Below are positions 1-5,715 of a stretch of DNA of 8,372 nt, one piece after another (position 1 is the stretch's first letter; every line of letters begins with the position of its first letter). The notes under the pieces are model-generated. The model was not told the DNA's origin. It did not search any database and worked only from the letters and a program-made list of their open reading frames with translations. Origin of the DNA: CAYOLL01 sp964404765 [NCBI: uncultured Gemmatimonadota bacterium] (GTDB taxonomy: Bacteria > 4572-55); NCBI GenBank assembly GCA_964404765.1, contig CAYOLL010000230.1:1-8372 (forward strand), written 5' to 3'. Made by a program: the position numbers and the translations under genes.

Positions 1-88
1 ACACAACCCGGCGCATTTATTCCAAAACCCAAACTTATTTTATCGACGTTCCTTAGCATTGCCCGTCAAACTTGATTTCGAGCGACAG

Positions 89-223
89 ACCTCGTTCCCA
101 ATCTCTGATTGGGAACGCAATTGCCCCGGAAACTGTTTTCCGTCTATCTTCAATTATATTAACAAGATGCGAAACAGAGTTTCGCCAGCAATTGCGTTCC
201 CAAATAAAATTTGGGAACGAGGT
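89..223. repeat. Inverted pair of CCTCGTTCCC double-hairpin repeats
   Basis: Two copies of a repeat of about 54 bp face each other. The left copy is 90-142 and the right copy, on the opposite strand, is 169-222. Each reads CCTCGTTCCCAA, a short loop, TTGGGAACGCAATTGC, then a second small hairpin. In the right copy the second hairpin is GCGAAAC-TCT-GTTTCGC on the - strand; in the left copy it is CGGAAA-CTG-TTTTCCG. The second hairpins differ in sequence but keep their pairing, which suggests compensatory change in a selected fold. The 26-bp spacer is AT-rich and is itself slightly palindromic (ATCTT/AAGAT). CTCGTTCCC-type palindromes are, to my recollection, dispersed in many environmental genomes. 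Confidence 0.8.
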
Positions 224-235
224 TTGTACGCTAAC

Positions 236-319
236 CTTCCAAGTCCTGTCTAAAAGCGCTTCGGCTTTGCCTTCCTGCCAGTAATCTTCCAACGCAATCT
301 GCAAATACAGCGCGAATGC
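236..319 (-). pseudogene. Possible short gene remnant (28 codons)
   Basis: Read on the minus strand, 319-236 gives 28 open codons with protein-like character, including the stretch ALEDYWQEGKAEALLDRTWK. It is preceded in frame by TGA (322-320) and runs straight into the CCTCGTTCCC repeat at 223. There is no ATG start; the only initiator-like codon is a TTG at 304-302, with no ribosome-binding site. The acidic, helix-like composition differs from translations of the flanking palindromes, so it may be the stump of a gene interrupted by repeat insertion. I recognise no family. Chance remains the more likely explanation. Confidence 0.12.
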
Positions 320-341
320 TCAAAAAGTGTCGATAAAACCA

Positions 342-356
342 AACCTTGCGGAGGTT
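342..356. repeat. AACCTTGCGGAGGTT palindrome, single copy
   Basis: This 15-mer matches 14 of 15 bases of AACCTTGCGAAGGTT at 6949-6963. The similarity continues downstream: both sites have TTGTTG shortly after, then GCGG and AAGTC. The 342 copy carries an extra ACTAGTGCAAC between TTGTTG and GCGG (371-381). It is therefore a diverged half copy of the foldback element found before mnmA. Confidence 0.6.
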
Positions 357-389
357 CTAAAGGTTGTTGACTAGTGCAACGCGGCAGAA

Positions 390-511
390 GTCCTTACGGG
401 GTTATTTCGCGGCGCGACCTTTAGCGCGGAATGCTTTCCGGGCTACTCCGGCGTTAGCTTTGAACAGCTTGCGAGGAAAAACATTCCGCGCTACAAAAAA
501 TCCGTAAAGAC
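390..511. repeat. Foldback element with TAGCGCGGAATG arms
   Basis: The outer arms are GTCCTTACGG (390-399) and CCGTAAAGAC (502-511), complementary at 9 of 10 positions. The inner arms are TAGCGCGGAATG (422-433) and CATTCCGCGCTA (482-493), perfectly complementary over 12 bp and extended by TTT/AAA and CC/GG. The left arm carries about 14 extra bases (TCGCGGCGCGACC-like, 407-420) between outer and inner blocks that the right arm lacks, so one copy has gained or lost a small block. The interior (440-474) shows no gene. A minus-strand open frame over this region (638-402) is only repeat translation. Confidence 0.75.
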
Positions 512-522
512 ATCCGCCGACC

Positions 523-777
523 TGCAAAAAGTTTTTACACAGCAAGCGGCAAAGCCGTATTCTAACCGCGATAGCGGTTGCCTGTTTATAGCAATCCGTA
601 CCTAAAATACCGCCCACCAAACCGCGTAGCGGTTGCATGTTCGTTGGAATGATATACCGCCAGTGAAAATTGAACCGATATTGCGGTGGGATTTCGATCT
701 ATAAACAGGGAACCGCTACGCGGTTTTAAAAATGTCTATCAAATTATGAATTGGATCGCGTGTAAAAACTTTTTACA
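523..777. repeat. Outer inverted repeat TGYAAAAAGTTTTTACAC
   Basis: TGCAAAAAGTTTTTACAC (523-540) and GTGTAAAAACTTTTTACA (760-777) are reverse complements at 17 of 18 positions, and each is itself nearly palindromic. They enclose the AACCGCG foldback at 564-725, giving two nested inverted-repeat families. The right arm ends 23 bases before the GGAGG ribosome-binding site of the dehydrogenase gene, so it falls in its promoter or leader region. Confidence 0.7.
564..725. repeat. Foldback element, AACCGCGTAGCGGTT family, 3-4 copies
   Basis: The left end is AACCGCGATAGCGGTT followed by GCCTGTTTATA (564-590). The right end is TATAAACAGG, one base, then AACCGCTACGCGGTT (700-725), complementary to the left end apart from one inserted base and one mismatch. 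A further same-orientation copy, AACCGCGTAGCGGTT, is at 620-634, and a decayed one (AACCGATATTGCGGTG) at 673-688. Each unit is a small hairpin. The one-base length difference between ends (CGCGATAGCG versus CGCGTAGCG) leaves the stem intact. Confidence 0.75.
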
Positions 778-779
778 TA
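751..779 (+). promoter_or_regulatory. Weak candidate promoter of the dehydrogenase gene
   Basis: TTGGAT (751-756) and TACATA (774-779) are 17 bases apart, with about 4 of 6 and 3 of 6 matches to sigma70 boxes. The spacer overlaps the palindromic GTAAAAACTTTTTAC. No better promoter is visible between the foldback element and the start codon, but the match is weak. Confidence 0.2.
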
Positions 780-800
780 TCACGTACTATTCATTCATTC

Positions 801-805
801 GGAGG
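801..805 (+). promoter_or_regulatory. Ribosome-binding site GGAGG of the dehydrogenase
   Basis: A canonical GGAGG lies 7 bases before ATG 813. This fixes the start of the sugar dehydrogenase and shows that the organism uses standard Shine-Dalgarno signals. Confidence 0.85.
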
Positions 806-812
806 ATTTACG

Positions 813-1982
813 ATGCGTTATCTCAAAAATGCCTGTCTAACCATATCTGTCTGGTTGATTCTGTTTCCAACTGCCTGCCAAAATCCGGAGGCGGAGAAAG
901 ATACGGTTTTTAATCTTAAACCGGCTTTTCCGGCCTTGACATTTGAAAAACCAGTTGATTTGCAAGCCACGCCGGATCAAACCAATCGGCTGTTTGTTGT
1001 TGAACAAGACGGGCGGATCTATTCTTTTGGCAATCAATCGAATGTGGCCATTAAAACGCTGTTTTTGGATATTAGCGCCCGCGTTCGGACCGAACATAAC
1101 GAAGAAGGTTTGCTTGGACTGGCTTTTCACCCGGATTTCGCCAAAAATGGCGCTTTCTTTGTCAACTATACGGCCTCAAACCCGCGCCGAACGGTCGTCT
1201 CACGCTTTCGAACCACAGATGCCGGCCATTTGTTAGCTGACCCGGCGACGGAAGATGTGATTATTCATATTGAACAGCCCTATGGCAATCACAATGGCGG
1301 CCAAATCGCCTTTGGCCCGGATGGCTATCTCTATATTGGTATGGGCGATGGCGGCTCGGCCAATGATCCGCACGGTCATGGTCAAAATCTTAAAACGTTG
1401 TTGGGTGACTTGTTGCGGCTCGATATTAATCGGCGCGATGGCGGCAATAACTATGCGATTCCGTCGGACAATCCCTATGTCAATCACAGCAACGGCGCTC
1501 GACCGGAAATATTTGCGTCGGGTTTGCGGAATCCCTGGCGTTTCAGCTTTGATAAAGCAACCGGCCGATTGTGGGTTGGCGATGTCGGTCAGAATACAAT
1601 TGAAGAAATTAATATTATCGACAAAGGCAATAATTGCGGCTGGAATATCATGGAAGGTTCGCGCTGTTTCACGCCGGCAAGTGGCTGTAATCAGGCCGGA
1701 CTGACCTTGCCGGTTTTCGAATACGATCACACGGAAGGTCAGTCGGTTACCGGCGGCTATGTCTATCACGGCAAGGCAATGCCGAATTTTGTCGGCTATT
1801 ATTTTTTTGGCGATTTCGGCAGCGGCAAACTTTGGGCCATCCAAGTGGATCCGGAGCGTAAAGTCAAAAATCATTTTACTACTGACACCCACAAAAATAT
1901 TTCTACTTATGGAGTTGATAGCGCCGGCGAGCTCTATTTGTGCGATTATTACGCTGGAAAAATCTATCGGCTGACGGAATAG
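813..1982 (+). CDS. PQQ-dependent sugar (glucose/sorbosone) dehydrogenase-like lipoprotein
   Basis: This 389-residue protein belongs to the glucose/sorbosone dehydrogenase family, six-bladed beta-propellers that oxidise aldoses or related sugars with pyrroloquinoline quinone (PQQ) in the periplasm. Family hallmarks are visible in order: EEGLLGLAFHPDF (98-109); GNHNGGQIAFGPDGYLYIGMG with His160 at the place of the catalytic base (158-178); HGQNLKTLLGDLLRLD (189-204); IFASGLRNPWRFSFD with Arg239 (233-247); WVGDVGQNTIEEIN (254-267); and a final GELYLCDYYAGKIYRL. The N-terminus is a hydrophobic signal ending FPTAC-QN. Cys22 suggests a lipoprotein, though Pro at -3 makes the lipobox imperfect. Cys275, Cys285 and Cys292 form a cysteine-containing loop (CGWNIMEGSRCF...GC) common in this family. 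Length is close to E. coli YliI-type enzymes. It is monocistronic and converges on the beta-barrel gene. The exact substrate, and whether PQQ is made by this cell, cannot be told from here. Confidence 0.9.
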   Translation: MRYLKNACLTISVWLILFPTACQNPEAEKDTVFNLKPAFPALTFEKPVDLQATPDQTNRLFVVEQDGRIYSFGNQSNVAIKTLFLDISARVRTEHNEEGLLGLAFHPDFAKNGAFFVNYTASNPRRTVVSRFRTTDAGHLLADPATEDVIIHIEQPYGNHNGGQIAFGPDGYLYIGMGDGGSANDPHGHGQNLKTLLGDLLRLDINRRDGGNNYAIPSDNPYVNHSNGARPEIFASGLRNPWRFSFDKATGRLWVGDVGQNTIEEINIIDKGNNCGWNIMEGSRCFTPASGCNQAGLTLPVFEYDHTEGQSVTGGYVYHGKAMPNFVGYYFFGDFGSGKLWAIQVDPERKVKNHFTTDTHKNISTYGVDSAGELYLCDYYAGKIYRLTE

Positions 1983-2036
1983 CACATTTTATAAAGCTTA
2001 CTCCGATCCAAGCGACAAATTTGGCATGTTGTCACT

Positions 2037-2122
2037 CTAAGGGTTTGTCTTTCAACCCTTAGGGTTTTCCCGTCAGTTGCGCCAAACCCTAAGGGTTAAA
2101 AAGCAAAACCCTTAGGGTTTTT
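2037..2122. repeat. Four alternating AACCCTWAGGGTT palindromes; likely bidirectional terminator
   Basis: Between two convergent genes sit four copies of a near-palindrome: CTAAGGGTTT (2037-2046, partial), AACCCTTAGGGTTT (2054-2067), AAACCCTAAGGGTT (2084-2097) and AACCCTTAGGGTTT (2107-2120, within AAAA...TTTTT). The central TAA/TTA makes orientation readable, and it alternates strictly. Copies 2 and 3 can form a perfect 14-bp stem with a 16-base loop, copies 3 and 4 a perfect 14-bp stem with a 9-base loop, and copies 1 and 2 a 9-bp stem. The last copy, with A-rich and T-rich flanks, looks like an intrinsic terminator usable from either strand. Termination is inferred from position and fold. 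Confidence 0.7.
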
Positions 2123-2181
2123 CTAAAGCTTGCCGGACTCCAAGTGCCGGAAACACACCCTTACCGTCTTGAAATTTTTGC

Positions 2182-4008
2182 TTAAAAAAATGCGCCCAGA
2201 CTGCACTCGACCTGCCAATAATCGGACAAACCACGCCGTTGAATATGCGTCGCAAACCCAGTCAGTTGCAGTCGTTGGGTCAGATAGTTGGCGCGTATAC
2301 CAAAGCTTTCCTGATGCCGTCTGCTAACAGGTTTCCACTTTTGCGCGACGCGAGTGCGCAGCTTTGTTTCTTGAAAAATGTAGGACGGGGTGAGTTCCAG
2401 CGCGCCAAAAAGCAGGTATTTCACCTCGACGGAAGCAATATTCAAAAGCTGGCTGCGAGCGGGCTGGTAGAGTCGTTTGCCCCGCTCCGGATTGTAGCGA
2501 AAGCCACCCTGATCTTGCGGTTCATAACGGTAGGTCAGCCTGGGCAGCAACCATGACCTGAGCGGAATTTCAACGGTTGAGATCGCGCCAAACCAGCGAA
2601 CTAAACGATCATCTGTGTTCAAGCCGACAAAATCATAGATCATATAGTTGGCAATCGCTTCAAAACGCTGCGTGATGCGCCAGTGATTGATCGGCAAGTA
2701 AGCAATTTCCGGTTGAAGCGTATACGTGGTGGAGCGGTGGTTATTGGCCGAAAGAAAACGGGATAAACTGATTAAATGGGTCTCACTTATGCCGCTTTGC
2801 AATGTCAGGCGCAGTGTCTGCCGAATGTAGTGCGCCCATTGACCGGAAAGCGCCCGACTCAGGACATCCCGATCAATCCGGGCGTTGATTTCAGGATAGC
2901 TGTGTTGCACTAAATCCAGGCTGCCGCGAATTTCCAGCGTATCCTGCCGCGTCAGAAACCAGCGGCTTTTGATGGCCAGCGTGGTCTGATCAATCGTGGC
3001 ATCGTTAAGGGATGAGCGGTCATAGTCGCGCAGACTCCAGCTCCGGCTAAACGACAAGTCCAGCGCCTCATGACCCGCCCAACGATAGCGCAAATCCGCA
3101 GCGGCTTCGTATTGACGCCGCCGCACATCGTTTCGATCCGGATTGGGCGCCTGCCGCAGGCTGTCATAATTAACCCGGCTAAGAACAAAACGACCGCGCG
3201 CTTCATAGATAAAATCATCTGAAATTTTGCCGCTTATCGTGAGTTGGTGTTGCGCTTCAATGGTCTCGCGGCGCTCCAGACCGATAACGCCGGGATAGTC
3301 GTAAATCTCACGTCCGTGCGAAAAATTCCAGTTCATGTCCGGCCGCCAGCCATGACCCGCCGCTACTGTAACCCGGCCGGAAAGATTATCTCGCTCCTGC
3401 CGGCGGATTTCGCGGAAACTGCGCTGCATTTGAACATCAAGCTGCGCCTCAACGGTCTCGCGCCAGGTGAGGTCCGAAAGCGCCCGCAGCCGCAAGCCAA
3501 GCCCATTATCCGCCGCCTGAACCGTATCATCCGGACGATCATAATAATCGGCATCATAACCGACTTCACCCTCTACCGTCAGGCGACGCAAGGGTTGGTA
3601 GATCAGCACAGCGGCAGCATTTCTGCGCGAGGTCGTCGCCCGATACGCCGGAGCTTGTTGGCCGGACAGCCGTTTATCCGTCAGATAACTGCCGTTAAGC
3701 TTGAATAGAACGCGCAAGCTGTCCCGCCAGGAATAGCCAAGTTGCCAATCCAAATAAATACGGTTTTCCTGACGGCGCAAAGTCGTATTATAACGCGCTT
3801 CATGACGATGATCGGCGGTCAGCAAAACCTTTTGGTTCAACAGAAATGCCCGCCGAAACGATTGCGCAAAAGCGTTTTCATCACGATCATGGCTGTACGA
3901 CGCCTGATAAACCGGACTTTCCGCCAACTGCCCCCATGCGCGAAGCGGCGTGCCGATGAAGCAGCCAAGCAACAAGCCTATTTGTAGTAAGGAGTAGTTT
4001 TTACGCAC
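2182..4008 (-). CDS. Putative outer-membrane beta-barrel protein, family not recognised
   Basis: From the GTG at 4008-4006 this encodes 608 residues. The N-terminus (VRKNYSLLQIGLLLGCFIGTPLRAWG) is a typical signal peptide with cleavage near residue 26. LLLGC (12-16) resembles a lipobox, but a barrel is not expected to be lipidated. The mature part is a long run of alternating polar/hydrophobic strands of about 10 residues separated by Asp/Arg/Asn-rich turns, with many Tyr, Trp and Arg, and it ends SLGAFF. A terminal Phe is the usual Bam-recognition signature of outer-membrane barrels. I see no TonB box, plug domain or OmpA domain. The frame is open back to 4134, but residues upstream of 4008 would be encoded by the double-hairpin repeat at 4055-4110, so the longer start is unlikely. 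No clear ribosome-binding site precedes the GTG; an in-frame TTG at 4014-4012 is an alternative. A perfect palindrome TTTAAATTTAAA (4019-4030) lies just upstream. Function is unknown: a transport or structural role in the outer membrane is inferred. Confidence 0.7.
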   Translation of the reverse strand: MRKNYSLLQIGLLLGCFIGTPLRAWGQLAESPVYQASYSHDRDENAFAQSFRRAFLLNQKVLLTADHRHEARYNTTLRRQENRIYLDWQLGYSWRDSLRVLFKLNGSYLTDKRLSGQQAPAYRATTSRRNAAAVLIYQPLRRLTVEGEVGYDADYYDRPDDTVQAADNGLGLRLRALSDLTWRETVEAQLDVQMQRSFREIRRQERDNLSGRVTVAAGHGWRPDMNWNFSHGREIYDYPGVIGLERRETIEAQHQLTISGKISDDFIYEARGRFVLSRVNYDSLRQAPNPDRNDVRRRQYEAAADLRYRWAGHEALDLSFSRSWSLRDYDRSSLNDATIDQTTLAIKSRWFLTRQDTLEIRGSLDLVQHSYPEINARIDRDVLSRALSGQWAHYIRQTLRLTLQSGISETHLISLSRFLSANNHRSTTYTLQPEIAYLPINHWRITQRFEAIANYMIYDFVGLNTDDRLVRWFGAISTVEIPLRSWLLPRLTYRYEPQDQGGFRYNPERGKRLYQPARSQLLNIASVEVKYLLFGALELTPSYIFQETKLRTRVAQKWKPVSRRHQESFGIRANYLTQRLQLTGFATHIQRRGLSDYWQVECSLGAFF

Positions 4009-4054
4009 ATCCAACCGCTTTAAATTTAAAATGTATGCCGCGATAAGCCGCAAC

Positions 4055-4110
4055 TGTAGCGCGAATCGCCCTATTCGCGCGGGGGTGCGATTTAGGCAAA
4101 TCGCACTACA
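4055..4110. repeat. Double-hairpin repeat with TGTAG/CTACA ends
   Basis: This 56-bp unit begins TGTAG and ends CTACA and contains two adjacent perfect 8-bp hairpins: GCGCGAAT (4059-4066) with ATTCGCGC (4073-4080), loop 6; and TGCGATTT (4086-4093) with AAATCGCA (4098-4105), loop 4. The two halves are related as inverted copies of TGTAGYGCGA. It lies in the upstream region of the beta-barrel gene, 46 bases from its GTG, so it may fall in the leader transcript. Confidence 0.75.
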
Positions 4111-4226
4111 TTTTCTCGACAGCTTCGCGCACAATGCAAATGTTTGGGGATAGTTTTTTTATGAATTTGGAAGATATACATTGAGCCTGATTTCCGCAAT
4201 GGTTGGACGCACGCCGTTTTTTGTAA

Positions 4227-4256
4227 TTGACATTGCCGCCCGGATCATGTTAGACT
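4227..4256 (+). promoter_or_regulatory. Candidate sigma70-type promoter for the permease-glycosyltransferase unit
   Basis: A perfect TTGACA (4227-4232) is followed after 18 bases by TAGACT (4251-4256), 4 of 6 matches to TATAAT. Transcription would start near 4263, which places the whole 137-bp foldback element (4283-4419) in the 5' leader of the mRNA. This is the best promoter match I found in the window. Confidence 0.45.
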
Positions 4257-4282
4257 GTAATTTACCTTTGCTTAGGAATGAG

Positions 4283-4419
4283 ATGAGTCCACTCTAAAAA
4301 GCTATTGAACCACGAAATACTCGAAATACACGAAATCATAACATGCTGAAAATAATAATGTTATGCGTTTTCATTTTTCGTGTATTTAGTGTATTTCGTG
4401 GTTTTTAGAGTGAACTCAT
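4283..4419. repeat. 137-bp foldback element, CACGAAATA family, overlapping the permease 5' end
   Basis: Three nested pairs of arms are visible. The outer arms, ATGAGTCCACTCTAAAAA (4283-4300) and 4402-4419, are complementary at 17 of 18 positions. The middle arms, ACCACGAAATAC... (4309-4335) and 4376-4402, match at 25 of 27 and consist of repeated CACGAAATA-like 9-mers. The inner arms are CATAACAT (4337-4344) and ATGTTATG (4358-4365). The whole element can fold into one long hairpin. An in-frame ATG at 4418 lies on its right border. The right middle arm recurs at 8272-8299 with 27 of 28 bases identical. Confidence 0.85.
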
Positions 4420-4459
4420 GAGATTCAAAAAAAAAACTTCCCACTCTTTACGGAAAACA

Positions 4460-5698
4460 ATGTCATACGAATATCTTATCGCCCATCGTCACTTACGCTC
4501 CCGGCGCCGACGCGGTTTTGTGTCTACCATTGCCATTCTTTCTACGGTGGGCGTGGCAATCGGCGTGGCGTCTCTATTTGTGGTGATCGGGGTGATGACC
4601 GGTTTTATCGCCGGTTATAAGGACATTATTCTCAGCACAAATGCCCATATTTACGTTTTCAGCTCCTTTGATCGCGGGATCACGGAGGCCGACACATTGA
4701 TTCATACCCTCAAGGCCATTCCGGAAATTAAAACCGCCAGCAAATTTGTCTACGCTGAAGCCATTATTTCGCACAAAAAACAAATGGACGGCATTATTGT
4801 GCGCGGGGTAGATTTTACGCAAGCCGACCGGCTGGCCGATTTAACCGCTAAAATCCGGCGTGGCCAAGCCAACCTGACGCCAATCGAAGTAGAAGGGCAG
4901 GGTGCGCTGCCGCCCGTCTTTATCGGCAAAGTGATTGCCGATAAAGTAAAAGCCGAAGTTGGCGATGTCATTAAACTGGCCCATCCCGACGCCAACCAGC
5001 GGCAGCAATTAGCCGGCATGACGGTCAAAAAATTTCGGGTAGCCGGGATTATTGATCTGGGAATGTACGAATATAACGCCACGATCGTCTACTTGAATCT
5101 GCCGGACGCGCAATCCTTCTTTAAATTGGGCGACGATGTGACCGGCATAGAATTGCGTGTCCTGAATCCGGATCGCGCAGTCGCAGTCAGCGACCGAATT
5201 CGCCTCGAACTTGAAATGCCATATCGCACCACTAATTGGATTCATCTCAACGCGAATTTATTCGCGGCGCTGCGGTTTCAAAAAATTATGCTGGGCATTA
5301 TTTTAACGCTGATTGTGCTGGTGGCCGCCTTCAACATTATCAGCACCATGATTATGATTGTGCTGGAAAAACGGCGCGAAATCGGTGTGCTTAAAGCGAT
5401 GGGCGCAAAAAACAATAGCATTATGAAGATTTTCATGGCTGAGGGCACTTTAATCGGCGCGGTCGGCACATTGGCCGGCGTTATGATCGGCGGGACTTTG
5501 CTGTGGTTGATCGGCCATTATCCAATAATCAAACTGCCGGTGCAGATTTATCAGTTTGAAACGCTGCCAGTATCCATTGCCGTCTGGGACATGGCCCTGA
5601 TTGTCGGCGCCACGTTGCTGATCAGTTTTCTGGCCACCCTATATCCGGCCTGGCGCGCGGCCAATCTGATGCCGGTCGACGCCATCCGTTATGAATAA
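4460..5698 (+). CDS. lolC: LolC/E-family lipoprotein-releasing ABC transporter permease
   Basis: This integral inner-membrane protein belongs to the LolC/LolE family, whose members with the ATPase LolD pull lipoproteins out of the inner membrane and pass them to LolA. From ATG 4460 it has 412 residues (E. coli LolC 399, LolE 414). It starts SYEYLIAHRHLRSRRRRGF, the usual family opening. One membrane helix (about 21-50) is followed by a large periplasmic domain (about 55-270) and then three helices (about 273-302, 325-352, 376-395), the FtsX-type fold. The cytoplasmic coupling stretch EKRREIGVLKAMGA (303-316) and the C-terminal LYPAWRAANLMPVDAIRYE (394-412) are characteristic. The frame is open from ATG 4418, but the 14 extra Lys/Ser/Arg-rich residues start on the repeat border and are absent from typical relatives, so 4460 is preferred. 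Ribosome-binding sites are weak for both starts (CGGAAA before 4460, AGAGTGA before 4418). No lolD lies in the window; a glycosyltransferase follows after 17 bases. LolC and LolE cannot be told apart here. Confidence 0.88.
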   Translation: MSYEYLIAHRHLRSRRRRGFVSTIAILSTVGVAIGVASLFVVIGVMTGFIAGYKDIILSTNAHIYVFSSFDRGITEADTLIHTLKAIPEIKTASKFVYAEAIISHKKQMDGIIVRGVDFTQADRLADLTAKIRRGQANLTPIEVEGQGALPPVFIGKVIADKVKAEVGDVIKLAHPDANQRQQLAGMTVKKFRVAGIIDLGMYEYNATIVYLNLPDAQSFFKLGDDVTGIELRVLNPDRAVAVSDRIRLELEMPYRTTNWIHLNANLFAALRFQKIMLGIILTLIVLVAAFNIISTMIMIVLEKRREIGVLKAMGAKNNSIMKIFMAEGTLIGAVGTLAGVMIGGTLLWLIGHYPIIKLPVQIYQFETLPVSIAVWDMALIVGATLLISFLATLYPAWRAANLMPVDAIRYE

Positions 5699-5715
5699 GA
5701 GGGAATAGAACGCAG

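Larger units (their letters stand above)
38..338. repeat. 300-bp segment bounded by imperfect inverted repeats
   Basis: The segment begins with TTTTATCGAC (38-47) followed seven bases later by AGCATT (55-60). It ends with the mirror arrangement, AATGCT (315-320), eight bases, then GTCGATAAAA (329-338). Sixteen bases in two blocks match as an inverted repeat, which is more than a single chance word. Inside lie the CCTCGTTCCC foldback (89-223) and a short reading frame with protein-like composition (236-319, - strand). It could be a non-autonomous mobile element or an old insertion that captured other repeats. No transposase is present and no target-site duplication was identified. Confidence 0.35.

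Noticed and set aside
402-638. 78-codon minus-strand open frame upstream of the dehydrogenase
   Set aside because: It is a translation of the two foldback repeats (for example ARNVFPRKLFKA and ARKAFRAK arise from the two arms); no ribosome-binding site or family resemblance.
1233-1985. 250-codon minus-strand open frame opposite the dehydrogenase
   Set aside because: The + strand frame has unmistakable sugar-dehydrogenase motifs across the same DNA; the minus frame has no recognisable features.
2037-2122. Telomere-like AACCCTAA repeats or a CRISPR array
   Set aside because: Copies are inverted relative to one another, palindromic, unevenly spaced and only four in number; neither a tandem telomere nor direct repeats with unique spacers.
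4009-4134. 42-codon N-terminal extension of the beta-barrel protein
   Set aside because: It would precede a clear signal peptide and is encoded partly by the double-hairpin repeat at 4055-4110.
4460-5698. MacB-type or FtsX cell-division permease instead of LolC/E
   Set aside because: No fused ATPase domain as in MacB, and the N-terminal YEYLIAHRHLRSRR opening plus length fit LolC/E better than FtsX.
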